From contig CP011806.1 of assembly GCA_001664505.1 (NCBI GenBank), positions 5,323,873 through 5,387,872 on the forward strand: DNA of 64,000 nt, given 5' to 3'. The DNA comes from Acidobacteria bacterium Mor1 (GTDB taxonomy: Bacteria > Acidobacteriota > Polarisedimenticolia > Polarisedimenticolales > Polarisedimenticolaceae). A program made the translations under genes and the position numbers. The notes beneath the pieces are model-generated. The model saw only the letters and a list, made by a program, of their open reading frames with translations, searched no databases and had not been told where the DNA came from. Positions 9,926 to 18,202 of the stretch are shown piece by piece (the first letter of the stretch is position 1; every line of letters begins with the position of its first letter).

Positions 9926-10465
9926 ATGGGCGCGATGAATACTGGAACCAACAAGCAACGTTGCCGCAAGGCGGTGCCGCTGAGCACCGACTGGGATCCG
10001 ATTGCCGAGGCACGCTCCCGCAAGCCGGTCGAGCGGCCGATGACCGGCGAGGCGGAGCGGGCGGCCGCAATCCTCGACGGCCGAGCGGATTTCGAGGCGA
10101 GAATCCTGCGCACCCTGCAGCGGGGTGTGGTGGTGTTGAGTGTGGCCCGGCCGGTGGAAGTCACCGCCGAGAACGCGTTGGACTTCCTCCGCGCGCTTCG
10201 CGAACGCAGCGAAGGGGACCGCCTGGTCGTCCTCGACGCCATCGAGATCCGCCACATCGAGAACGACGGGATGGATGCCTTGCTGGATCTGCAGGACACG
10301 CTGGTCCGCTGCGGCGGCGGGTTCGCGCTGGCGCGCCCCAGCTCCCTCGTGGCCGAGGTGCTGCACCTGGCCGGGCTCGACTGTCAGATCAAGATCTACC
10401 CGACCCTTCCGACCGCCATCGATCGCCTGTTGCTGGAATCCGAGGGCGAGACTACCTGGTCGTAG
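9926..10465 (+). CDS. STAS-domain protein (anti-sigma antagonist-like), degenerate phosphosite
   Basis: A 179-residue protein. I prefer the ATG at 9926 over the in-frame codon at 9836, because the intervening codons are not protein-like. A second ATG is at 9935. The STAS fold covers about residues 60-170: VVLSVARPVEV for strand 1, LVVLDAIEIRHIENDGMDALLDL for the loop and helix, and GGFALARPSSLVAEVLHLAG near the end. In SpoIIAA-type antagonists the loop reads like DSSG, with a phosphorylated serine. Here it is ENDG, so the usual kinase switch residue is missing. Its role may therefore be structural or constitutive. The N-terminal 55 residues are basic and unassigned. The stop overlaps that of the next, convergent gene by 14 bases. 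Confidence 0.75.
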   Translation: MGAMNTGTNKQRCRKAVPLSTDWDPIAEARSRKPVERPMTGEAERAAAILDGRADFEARILRTLQRGVVVLSVARPVEVTAENALDFLRALRERSEGDRLVVLDAIEIRHIENDGMDALLDLQDTLVRCGGGFALARPSSLVAEVLHLAGLDCQIKIYPTLPTAIDRLLLESEGETTWS

Positions 10466-11846
10466 CCGGCGTCTGCGGCCCCGGCGTGAGCGGGTGACGC
10501 AGCGCAAAGGCGAAGCGGCGGTCCTCGGGCTTCTCGTTTTCCCAGGACAGCTCCCGCCGGAAGGCGATCTCGAGTCCGGCGCGATCCTCCGCCGTACGCA
10601 GCACCCACTCATCGTTGGGGCAGACCCGGGAAGGGGCGCTTCTGCTGCCGAGCAGCCCGGCACCCGTATCGCCGTTCAGGCGAGCCTGTCGAACCAGCAA
10701 CACCTCGCGGGTCAGTTCTTCCTGGAGTTCCAGGTGTACCAGCCGCAGCACGGTGCCGTCGAAGGAGGGCATCATGTTGTCGCCGAAAGCGTTCCACCAG
10801 GCACCTTCGGGGGAGAGGTCGATCTCGAACAGGTCGAGATCCCGATCGCACAGGTAGTCCAGCTTCGAGAGCTGCTCCAGGCTGCGGCGCAGTCGATCGC
10901 TGCTGTCGGCGGTGCAGAGGCGCACGTAGGGGCGACCGACCCGGCCGAGGAGCCGGTCGAAGGTGCGTCCCAGGTGGGTGTACGCGATGCGCTCTTCGTC
11001 TCCGATGGCCAGGAGCGAGCAACCCTCGTAGCGGATCGCCGTCTCGAGGCCGGCCCGGTGGTCCAGCCCCTCCAGTCGAGAGATCCAGCGGCCCGGGTCG
11101 ACGTCGATCTGCCGCAGGCTCACGGCGAGCCGGCTATCGATGGTGTAGCTCATCAGCTGGCAGATCAGGATCGGTTCGTCGCGCAATGCCCGATTGAGCT
11201 GCCAGGCGGCGTCGAGATAGCCGGCGGCCCTCTCCGAGCGTCCGCGATCCTGCTCGATCAGCGCCAGACCGGCGAACAGCCGTTGGAGGTTCATGTGTGC
11301 CAGGAGGTTGGGGATCGGCCCGCTATAGACTTCGGCCAGGTCCAGCTCCCAGCGGGCGGGCTCGCCGGAGCGGAGGGCGCGGACCAGCGCGTCGAGGGTT
11401 TGGCTGTTCTCGTCGGCCCAGGTGAGCAAGGTCTGCGGCGGGTCGGAACGGCGTCCTTCGGTCGCCCGGTCCCAGTAGTCGCTGGCCTCATGCCAGGCGC
11501 GGTAGCCCCCTACACGCGGGGGCGGGGGGCCGGAGCGGGGCGCCTGTTCCCGCTCTTGCCGGCGATAGCGGGGCGTCAGATCGTAGTCGCCCCCCAGCTC
11601 TCCGGAGAGTTTCTCGAGGGTCCGTGCGGTGGCGTTGGCCTCCCGGGAGGGGTACTCTCGTTCCAGGTCGTCGAGACCGCCGAGGGTTTCTTCCCAGCCC
11701 TGCTGAGCGGTCTCGTAACGATGGGTCCCCAGCGAGCCCACGATCGCCAGCAGAATCGCCAGCGATCCGACGATCAGTACCGTGATCACCAGCAAGGGCT
11801 TGATCAGGCTGAAGCGTAGATTGAAGAGTGGTTTTTCCCAGTCCAT
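10452..11846 (-). CDS. Single-pass membrane protein of unknown function
   Basis: A 464-residue protein. I choose the ATG at 11846 because GAGGA lies just upstream and the coding signal weakens before it. A short cytoplasmic start (MDWEKPLFNLRFSLIKP) is followed by one strong membrane segment at about 15-36 and a large, probably extracytoplasmic domain. That domain has a proline-rich basic stretch near 90-110 (RSGPPPPRVG) and then helical, Leu/Arg/Asp-rich sequence that resembles tetratricopeptide-like packing but matches no family I know. I see no catalytic motif and assign no function. Confidence 0.7.
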   Translation of the reverse strand: MDWEKPLFNLRFSLIKPLLVITVLIVGSLAILLAIVGSLGTHRYETAQQGWEETLGGLDDLEREYPSREANATARTLEKLSGELGGDYDLTPRYRRQEREQAPRSGPPPPRVGGYRAWHEASDYWDRATEGRRSDPPQTLLTWADENSQTLDALVRALRSGEPARWELDLAEVYSGPIPNLLAHMNLQRLFAGLALIEQDRGRSERAAGYLDAAWQLNRALRDEPILICQLMSYTIDSRLAVSLRQIDVDPGRWISRLEGLDHRAGLETAIRYEGCSLLAIGDEERIAYTHLGRTFDRLLGRVGRPYVRLCTADSSDRLRRSLEQLSKLDYLCDRDLDLFEIDLSPEGAWWNAFGDNMMPSFDGTVLRLVHLELQEELTREVLLVRQARLNGDTGAGLLGSRSAPSRVCPNDEWVLRTAEDRAGLEIAFRRELSWENEKPEDRRFAFALRHPLTPGPQTPATTR

Positions 11847-11929
11847 CGTCGTCCTCGGCAGGTGGTACGGAACAAACCCTCCCGGCATCTACTTGCCCGG
11901 ACGGGTTGATTTGCCCAAACTGAGAAGGA

Positions 11930-11945
11930 GGGGTGTGGGCACCCC
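11930..11945 (+). other. Hairpin beside the ribosome binding site
   Basis: GGGGTG-TGGG-CACCCC forms a perfect 6-base-pair stem with a 4-base loop. It sits two bases before the CGGAGG ribosome binding site of the gene starting at 11958. Its position could influence translation initiation, although chance hairpins are frequent at this base composition. Confidence 0.35.
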
Positions 11946-11957
11946 CCGGAGGCAACG

Positions 11958-12755
11958 ATGACGAAATTGAAAACGGCCGTCATTTCGACCATTCTGCTGC
12001 TCCTCTGCGGAGGGGTAACCCAAGCGGAAGAGATGCCGCCTGCCGAAGAAGAGATGAAGGCGGCGCACCATGTGCGCTTCTACCTCGGTGGCAACGTGCG
12101 GACCACGGCGACGATGACCGTCGAATCCGCCGATGGGGATTCGACGGAGTCCCAGTTCGTGCTGTTCCGCTACGATGTCGACGATGAAGACGACGGCGAT
12201 CAAAAGCTGTTGGCCTACTTCACCGGAGGCCCCGCGGAAGGACGTTCGCTACTGGTCTACAAGCATGCGCGAGCGGTGGATGAAGGTTGGGTCTACGAGC
12301 CTGAACTCGGTGCCGAACAGTCGGTGCCTGCCGACGCCCGCACTCCCTTCTTCGGGTCCCACGTCTACTGGGAAGATGTGGTCGGCCGTCCGGTCGATGC
12401 CGACGAGCACGTGCTGGAGAACCGCGCGCTGACCTACGACACCTTGCTCAGCACGCCGCGTGACCCGGGCAGCGTCGAGTTCGACTACTACACGACCAAG
12501 ATTCACCGGCAGCGGGAAGCGCCGATGCTGGTCCGCTACTACAAGGACGACGAGGTCTACCGCGAAGTGGACACCCGCACGGTGCACCGCATCCAGGGCT
12601 ACGACACCCTCATCCGGATCGAGGTGCGCGACCTGGAGTCCGGCGGCAAGACGACCCTGTATCTCGACGGCACCCAGTACGACGTCGACGGCCTCGACGA
12701 GACGCTGTTTGCCCGTGAGGCTCTGCGCGGGGCGCCCAGCGAACTGATGCCGTGA
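11958..12755 (+). CDS. LolA-like outer-membrane lipoprotein-sorting family protein
   Basis: A 265-residue secreted protein. It has a Lys-containing n-region and hydrophobic core (TAVISTILLLLCGGV), with cleavage after TQA near residue 23. The mature sequence follows the PF17131-type LolA-like order: an extended strand-rich start (TATMTVESADGDSTES), a line of the form KLLAYFTGGPAEGRSLLVYKH, a WVYEPELG strand, then a FFGSHVYWEDV segment matching the family's GSDFSYEDL-type region. A C-terminal half with VRYYKDDEVYREVD and YDTLIRIEV follows. Such proteins are periplasmic, with a lipid-binding half-barrel. GGAGG precedes the ATG. The stop overlaps the GTG start of the next gene (GTGA), so the two are translationally coupled. 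Confidence 0.68.
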   Translation: MTKLKTAVISTILLLLCGGVTQAEEMPPAEEEMKAAHHVRFYLGGNVRTTATMTVESADGDSTESQFVLFRYDVDDEDDGDQKLLAYFTGGPAEGRSLLVYKHARAVDEGWVYEPELGAEQSVPADARTPFFGSHVYWEDVVGRPVDADEHVLENRALTYDTLLSTPRDPGSVEFDYYTTKIHRQREAPMLVRYYKDDEVYREVDTRTVHRIQGYDTLIRIEVRDLESGGKTTLYLDGTQYDVDGLDETLFAREALRGAPSELMP

Positions 12756-13168
12756 TCGAGATCCCCGGGGGGCCGTCGATTCCGGAGACGGAGCTCGAGT
12801 TTGCCGCCTCCCGCAGTAGTGGGCCGGGCGGACAGCACGCGAACAAGGTGTCGAGCCGCATGACCCTGCGTTGGGATGTGCGCAACTCACCCAGCGTCGA
12901 CGACGCTCAGCGCGCCCGCATCGAAGAACGCCTGGCGACCCGGGTCACCCGGGAGGGTGTGCTGGTGATGCACGCCCAGAAGCACCGCAGCCAGTCCGCC
13001 AACCGGGAACTGTTGCTTGAGCGCTTCGCCGAGGTGTTGGGCACGGCGTTCGTGCGGCGCAAGCCGCGGCGCCGCACCCGGCCGAGCCGGGCTTCCAAAG
13101 AGCGGCGATTGCGCGACAAGAAGCGTCGCGCCGAGGTGAAACAGGGCCGTGGCCGCTACGACGGGTAG
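12752..13168 (+). CDS. arfB: Alternative ribosome-rescue factor ArfB (GGQ-type peptidyl-tRNA hydrolase)
   Basis: A 138-residue class I release factor-like protein. The catalytic GGQ is at residues 26-28 within SSGPGGQHANKV, the same position as in E. coli ArfB. It is followed by SSRMTLRWDV and a QKHRSQSANR stretch. The C-terminal tail (about 95-138) is very basic (RRKPRRRTRPSRASKERRL), as needed to occupy the empty mRNA channel of a stalled ribosome. It lacks the codon-recognition domain of true release factors. The GTG start overlaps the preceding TGA by one shared GTGA, an odd partnership between ribosome rescue and a periplasmic lipid-carrier homologue. Length and motif order are normal for the family. 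Confidence 0.93.
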   Translation: MIEIPGGPSIPETELEFAASRSSGPGGQHANKVSSRMTLRWDVRNSPSVDDAQRARIEERLATRVTREGVLVMHAQKHRSQSANRELLLERFAEVLGTAFVRRKPRRRTRPSRASKERRLRDKKRRAEVKQGRGRYDG

Positions 13169-13192
13169 TCGCCGCAGTTCGGCTCCGTGCTG

Positions 13193-13420
13193 CTAACGGA
13201 CCACGTCGAGCAGGGTGCCGGTGGTCTCGCTGGCTGCCTTGACCACGTCGACGCCGGCGTTCACCGCCGCCTCCTGAACGGTCAGATCGACCAGCTGTTC
13301 GGCGATTCGTTCCGGCGCGGGCAGTACCTCCGCCGCCAGCTTGCCCGCCGTTTCCTTGAACTGGTCCAGGGATTGCCGCAGCCCGTTGGTTGCCGCATGT
13401 AGGGACGCTCCTTCGATCAT
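13193..13420 (-). CDS. Small protein resembling fused ends of a flagellar rod/hook protein
   Basis: A 75-residue protein with a strong GGAGGT ribosome binding site directly before the ATG at 13420. The N terminus (ASLHAATNGLRQSLDQF) resembles the N-terminal helix of flagellar rod and hook proteins. The C terminus (EAAVNAGVDVVKAASETTGTLLDVV) resembles their C-terminal helix, whose usual form is Q-x-AF-x-AN-x-K-VI-x-TADEM-x-G-x-LLD. The central domain of a real axial protein is missing. No other flagellar gene is in the window. Similar orphan mini-proteins occur in other bacteria, but I know no proven function. Confidence 0.65.
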   Translation of the reverse strand: MIEGASLHAATNGLRQSLDQFKETAGKLAAEVLPAPERIAEQLVDLTVQEAAVNAGVDVVKAASETTGTLLDVVR

Positions 13421-13603
13421 GGGACCTCCATCGGAAGACTGCCGGTTCGCGCGTCTTATCGGCCGCCGGGGCCGGGTTCTAGAGGCCGATTGTCGTAAGC
13501 CCAGTCGCTTTTTGCCCATGTTTTCCGGGCTCGTGCGCTTGAGGTGAGGCCCGCCCCTGGATAGAGTGACGGTTCTGCAATCCCGCCGGAGAAGGAACCG
13601 TCG

Positions 13604-14854
13604 ATGACCCAGAAGCACCTGTCGATTCTGTTGCTGATCGCCGCTGCCACCCTGCCCGCTGCCGCCGGGGTGATGGAGCTGCCCCTGGGCGATCCCGAAC
13701 GCCGCGACCGCCAGGTCGAGTTGGTCCTCGATGGGATCGTCGACACCCACAAGGGGGATGCGATCTCGCCCGATGCCCTGGCCGCCCGGCTGGACGGCGT
13801 TTCGCTGGTCCTGTTCGGCGAGTCCCACACCAGCATGCCGGTGCACCGGGCTCAGCTGCGGTTGATCCGCGCCCTGAACGAGCGTGGCCGGTCTGTGATG
13901 ATCGGTCTCGAGATGTACCCGGCCACGGAGCAGGAGCACCTCGACCGCTGGTCCCGGGGCTACATGACCGAGGAGGGTTTCGTCGAGGACTCCGAGTGGT
14001 ACCGCAGCTGGGGCTATCACTGGGGTTACTACCGGGACATCTTCCTCTACGCCCGCGAGCACCGGATTCCGATGCACGCCGTCAACGTGCCGCCCAAGAT
14101 CGTCCGCGCCGTGCGCGAAAAAGGGTACGACGGACTGTCCGAGGAAGAGGCGGCGTTCGTTCCCGGCGAGGTGGACTCCCAGAGCGCCGACCACCTGCGG
14201 TTGTTCAAGGCCTTCTTCGAAGATGCGGACTTCCATAACTCGATGTCCGACGAGCAGTGGCAGTCGATGCTCGACGCCCAGTGCCTGTGGGATGCGGCGA
14301 TGTCCCACAACGCGATCAAGGCGCTGGAGGCCAGCGAGGCGGAGCGTCCGGTGATGGTCGTGCTCGTCGGATCGGGGCACCTGGCCTATGACCTGGGTCT
14401 CCAGCGGCAGGCGCGCCAGTGGTTCGACGGGCCGATCGCCACGGTGATCCCCGAGCCTGTGGTCGACTCCGGCGAGACGACCCCGAAGAAGGTTCAGGCC
14501 TCCTACGCCGACTTCCTCTGGGGGCTTCCCGAGGAACGTGAGCCGCTCTACCCCTACTTCGGGGCGTCGACGCGGCTGAGCGACGACGAGCAGCGGGAGG
14601 TGGTGTTCGTCGCCCCCGAGTCGGTGGCCGCTCTGAGCGGCCTGCAGGTGGGCGATGTAGTGCTTTCGCTCAAGGGGCAGACGATCGACAGCAAGCTGCG
14701 GATGAACCGGGTGCTGGCGTCCCTGGAGTGGGGGGACTCGGTTCCCGTCAAGGTGCGGCGGGGCGAGGAAACGTTGGAGCTGACGGCCCACTTCCGGCGG
14801 ACCCTTCCTTCGGACGATGACGACGAGGGTGAGTCGGCGGAGGATGGGGAATGA
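13604..14854 (+). CDS. ChaN/Tiki-superfamily secreted protein with C-terminal PDZ domain
   Basis: A 416-residue exported protein with signal peptide MTQKHLSILLLIAAATLPAAAG. Residues about 40-290 match the ChaN (haem-binding uptake, Tiki superfamily) core: LVLFGESHTSMPVHRAQLRLI, then VMIGLEMYPATEQ, a Trp/Tyr-rich EWYRSWGYHWGYYRDIF segment, MHAVNVPPKIV, and a late VVLVGSGHLAYDLG. The paired GESH and GSGH motifs are the family's metal or haem-site hallmarks. A PDZ domain follows at about 335-395 (VAALSGLQVGDVVLSLKGQ). An acidic tail (SDDDDEGESAEDGE) ends the protein. GGAGAAGGAA precedes the ATG. The stop overlaps the next start (ATGA), so it is coupled to the peptidase fusion. A periplasmic role in haem handling or peptide cleavage is inferred. 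Confidence 0.85.
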   Translation: MTQKHLSILLLIAAATLPAAAGVMELPLGDPERRDRQVELVLDGIVDTHKGDAISPDALAARLDGVSLVLFGESHTSMPVHRAQLRLIRALNERGRSVMIGLEMYPATEQEHLDRWSRGYMTEEGFVEDSEWYRSWGYHWGYYRDIFLYAREHRIPMHAVNVPPKIVRAVREKGYDGLSEEEAAFVPGEVDSQSADHLRLFKAFFEDADFHNSMSDEQWQSMLDAQCLWDAAMSHNAIKALEASEAERPVMVVLVGSGHLAYDLGLQRQARQWFDGPIATVIPEPVVDSGETTPKKVQASYADFLWGLPEEREPLYPYFGASTRLSDDEQREVVFVAPESVAALSGLQVGDVVLSLKGQTIDSKLRMNRVLASLEWGDSVPVKVRRGEETLELTAHFRRTLPSDDDDEGESAEDGE

Positions 14855-17800
14855 ACCGGATCCGGCCTCTCGCTGCCGCGCTTGCTGCCCTGTTCGCCGC
14901 GGCGACGATCGCCCAGGCCGCCGAACCGGCTCCCCGGCACCATCGCCTGGAGGTCACCCTCGACCCGGCGACCCACTCCATCGAGGTGGTCGATCGGATC
15001 ACCTTGCCCGAGGCCGTAGAGAGCGTCGAGTTCCTGCTCCTCGACGGCCTCGAGGTCGAAGCCGCCGCAGGCGCGCTGGAGCGCCTCGAGGGGCGGGGCA
15101 CCGGGATCTACGACGGCGAGGCGGCGGTCGATCTGGCCCGCTACCGGGCCCGCGTCGACGGGAATGCGCTGGAGCTGCGCTATCACGGCGTGATCGATTT
15201 TTCGTTGTCCGACCCCCGGGAGGAATACACCCGCGGGTTTCGAGAGACCGCCGGCTACATCGGCGCAGATGGCGTCTACCTGGCGGCAGGGACCTTCTGG
15301 GTGCCCTATTTCGGCTCGGGCTTGATCACCTTCGACCTCAGCGTCTCTCAGCCCGAAGGTTGGCACGTGATCAGTCAAGGGGAGGGCACCTCCCGCGGTG
15401 ACGACGGCCGCGCACGCTGGAACACCGGCGCGCCGATGGAAGAGGTGCACCTGGTCGGCGGCCCGTTGATCCGTTACCGGGATACCGCCGGTGCCGTCGA
15501 GGCGCTGGTCTACCTGCGGGAGCAGGACGAGGGTCTGGCCCGCAGCTACCTGACCGCCACCGCCCAGTACGTCGAGATGTACCGGGGGTTGATCGGGCGC
15601 TATCCCTACGGCAAGTTCGCGCTGGTCGAGAACTTCTGGGAGACCGGCTACGGCATGCCGTCGTTCACCCTGCTCGGCTCCCAGGTGATTCGTTTCCCGT
15701 TCATCCTCGCGTCGTCGTACCCCCACGAGATCCTGCACAACTGGTGGGGCAACTCGGTGTTCGTCGACTACGAACGGGGCAACTGGTGCGAGGGGTTGAC
15801 CGCCTACATGGCGGACCATCTGATCCAGGAGCAGCGCGGCAAGGGCTGGGAGTACCGACGCAACACGTTGCAGAAGTACCGCAACTACGTCCAGGCTTCC
15901 CGGGACTTCCCGCTGGTCGAGTTCACCAACCGCCACAGCGCCGCCACCGAGGCGGTGGGCTACGGCAAGTCGCTGATGGGTTTTCACATGATCCGCCGGC
16001 GGCTGGGTGACGAGAAGTTCGTCCGTGCGCTTTCCGGGGTCTATCGAAAGTTCAACGGCAAGCGCGCCTCCTTCGACGATCTGCAGGCGGCCTTCGAGGA
16101 GGAGTCGGAGGAGGACCTCGGCTGGTTGTTCGAGCCCTGGTTGTTGCGGGCCGGAGCGCCCTCGCTCTCGCTCTCCGCCGAGGCGGCGGTCTCGGGTGAT
16201 GACTGGACGCTGAGCGGAGTGCTGTCCCAGGCTCACGACAGCCCGGAATGGACGATGGATGTGCCGCTGGCGGTGGTTACCGATGCGGGCACCGAGATGC
16301 ACAGCGTCCGGTTGGAAGGGCGGGATACTTCGTTCGAGTTGGAGCTGGCCGCCCGGCCTCGTCTGGTCCAGGCCGATCCGCTGTTCGATCTGTTCCGGTT
16401 GTTGGATCCCCGTGAGGTGCCTCCTTCGATCGGGCAACTATTCGGTGCTCCGGAGGTCCTGGCGGTGTTGCCCTCGGCCGAGGGGGCCGAGCAGGTAGCC
16501 CGCTACCGCCGGCTGATGGAAGGCTGGCAGGCCGACAGCCACGCCATCGAGATCAAGCTGGACCGTGAGGTCGAATCGCTGCCGGGCGATCGCCCGGTCT
16601 GGGTGCTCGGCGTCGACAACATCCACCGGCCGCAAACCGATCTGAAACTCGAGGGTAGCTCGGTGTCGGTCTACGGGGACCGCTACGCCGCGGCCGGTCA
16701 TTCCTGGGTCGATATTCTGCGGCATCCCGCCGATCCGGCGCTGGCCGTGGGCTGGCTCGTGGTTCAGCCCCCCGAGGCGTTCCCGGGGATGGGCCGCAAG
16801 CTCCCGCACTACGGCAAGTACTCCTACCTGGCCTTCGCCGGCGACGAGCCGTCCAACGTGGCCAAGGGCCAGAAGGATGTGGTCGATTCGCCGCTACGGG
16901 TCGATCTGGCAACAGGGGAGCCGGCTCCGGCGATGGAGCTGGAGGCCCGAATGGCGCTGGCGGAACTGCCGCCGGTGTTCTCCGAGGCGAAGCTGCGTGA
17001 ACACGTCACCTGGCTCGCCGATCCGGCTCGGGAGGGACGCGGCGTGGGTACCCAGGGCCTCGACGCTGCCGCCGAGTACATCGCCGAACGTTTCAAGCAG
17101 GCGGGATTGAAGCCGGCGGGAGACGGCGGGAGCTACTTCCAGGCCTTCACCGTCGAGGGACCCGACGGCCCCACCGAGGTGCGCAACGTGATCGGGTCGC
17201 TGTCCGGCAGCGACCCGGCGATGAACGGACAGTCGTCGATCCTGATCGCCCACTACGATCATCTCGGTTTCGGCTGGCCTGACGTACGGGAGGGCTTCCA
17301 GGGACAGATCCATCCCGGAGCGGACGACAACGCCAGCGGCGTGGCGGTGATGCTCGAGGTCGCGACCGCCATGGCATCCGAGGGTGGCGGGGCACGCACC
17401 ATGCTGTTCGTGGCCTCGGCCGCCGAGGAGGCCGGGAAGCTCGGAGCCGAGCACTTCGTCGAACACATGCCCGCCGGGCTTCAGCGGGACAAGATCCTCG
17501 GCGCCGTCAACATCGACAGCGTCGGCCGCCTGTTCGACGGGAAGCTGTCGGTACTCGCGACCGACACCGCCTACGAGTGGCAGCACATCTTCCGCGGCGT
17601 CAGCTACGTGACCGGTGTCGAGAGCAAGAACGTGCCCGGCCTGTTTGACGCTTCGGACCAGGGGAGCTTCATCTCGCGGGGTGTTCCGGCGGTGCAGCTC
17701 TTCACCCAGCCCCACGATGACTACCACCGGCCCGGCGATACCGCCGACAAGATCGACTACGCCGGCCTGGTCAAGGTCGCGACCTTCCTCAAGGAGACCG

Positions 17801-18162
17801 CGGCGTACCTGGTCAGTCGTCCCGAGCCGATGAAGGTGACGATTCCCGGTGTCGAGACGGCCGGGGCGGAAGAAGCCCCGGCACGGCCCCGCGGCGGACG
17901 CCGGGTCAGCTTCGGCGCGTTGCCGGACTTCGGCTTCCCGGGGCCGGGCGTGAAGTTCCAGAACGTCACCGCCGGTTCGCCGGCGGAGAAGGCAGGCTTC
18001 GAGCCGGGGGACGTGCTGCTGTCGGTCGACGGGAAGGAGATCGCCGGCCTCCGGGCCTTCTCCGACCTGCTCAAGACCTTGGCGCCGGGGCAGACCGTGC
18101 AGGCGGTGCTGCAGCGGGGCGAACAAAGGCTGGAGAAGCAGGTCACGGTCCAAGCTCGCTAG
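14851..18162 (+). CDS. Secreted M1-like / M28 / PDZ fusion peptidase
   Basis: A 1103-residue secreted protein with a signal peptide ending near residue 23. Residues about 30-520 are an M1 (gluzincin) domain: HEILH near 292, then GNWCEGL, with 17 residues between the second His and Glu instead of the usual 18. The GxMEN exopeptidase motif is replaced by GYGMPSF. Residues about 700-1000 are an M28 (Zn carboxy/aminopeptidase) domain with all metal ligands: IAHYDHLG near 798, GADDNASG, AEEAGKLGAEH, NIDSVGR and the final PHDDYHRPGDT. A PDZ domain ends the protein (about 1030-1098). Two peptidase active sites in one chain suggest sequential degradation of peptides. The M1 part's exopeptidase specificity is uncertain given the missing motif. 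Confidence 0.92.
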   Translation: MNRIRPLAAALAALFAAATIAQAAEPAPRHHRLEVTLDPATHSIEVVDRITLPEAVESVEFLLLDGLEVEAAAGALERLEGRGTGIYDGEAAVDLARYRARVDGNALELRYHGVIDFSLSDPREEYTRGFRETAGYIGADGVYLAAGTFWVPYFGSGLITFDLSVSQPEGWHVISQGEGTSRGDDGRARWNTGAPMEEVHLVGGPLIRYRDTAGAVEALVYLREQDEGLARSYLTATAQYVEMYRGLIGRYPYGKFALVENFWETGYGMPSFTLLGSQVIRFPFILASSYPHEILHNWWGNSVFVDYERGNWCEGLTAYMADHLIQEQRGKGWEYRRNTLQKYRNYVQASRDFPLVEFTNRHSAATEAVGYGKSLMGFHMIRRRLGDEKFVRALSGVYRKFNGKRASFDDLQAAFEEESEEDLGWLFEPWLLRAGAPSLSLSAEAAVSGDDWTLSGVLSQAHDSPEWTMDVPLAVVTDAGTEMHSVRLEGRDTSFELELAARPRLVQADPLFDLFRLLDPREVPPSIGQLFGAPEVLAVLPSAEGAEQVARYRRLMEGWQADSHAIEIKLDREVESLPGDRPVWVLGVDNIHRPQTDLKLEGSSVSVYGDRYAAAGHSWVDILRHPADPALAVGWLVVQPPEAFPGMGRKLPHYGKYSYLAFAGDEPSNVAKGQKDVVDSPLRVDLATGEPAPAMELEARMALAELPPVFSEAKLREHVTWLADPAREGRGVGTQGLDAAAEYIAERFKQAGLKPAGDGGSYFQAFTVEGPDGPTEVRNVIGSLSGSDPAMNGQSSILIAHYDHLGFGWPDVREGFQGQIHPGADDNASGVAVMLEVATAMASEGGGARTMLFVASAAEEAGKLGAEHFVEHMPAGLQRDKILGAVNIDSVGRLFDGKLSVLATDTAYEWQHIFRGVSYVTGVESKNVPGLFDASDQGSFISRGVPAVQLFTQPHDDYHRPGDTADKIDYAGLVKVATFLKETAAYLVSRPEPMKVTIPGVETAGAEEAPARPRGGRRVSFGALPDFGFPGPGVKFQNVTAGSPAEKAGFEPGDVLLSVDGKEIAGLRAFSDLLKTLAPGQTVQAVLQRGEQRLEKQVTVQAR

Positions 18163-18202
18163 GGCGATCCCGGCTCCAGGTTCGCGAACGGCGCGGGGTG
18201 GG

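Noticed and set aside
13421-14791. A long minus-strand frame extending upstream of the 75-residue flagellar-like protein
   Set aside because: The strong ribosome binding site is at 13420. The extension is the shadow of the ChaN gene.
14554-16437. A 627-codon open frame on the minus strand opposite the M1/M28 peptidase
   Set aside because: It overlaps a well-supported gene and has composition typical of an antisense shadow of GC-rich coding sequence, with no recognisable domain or ribosome binding site.
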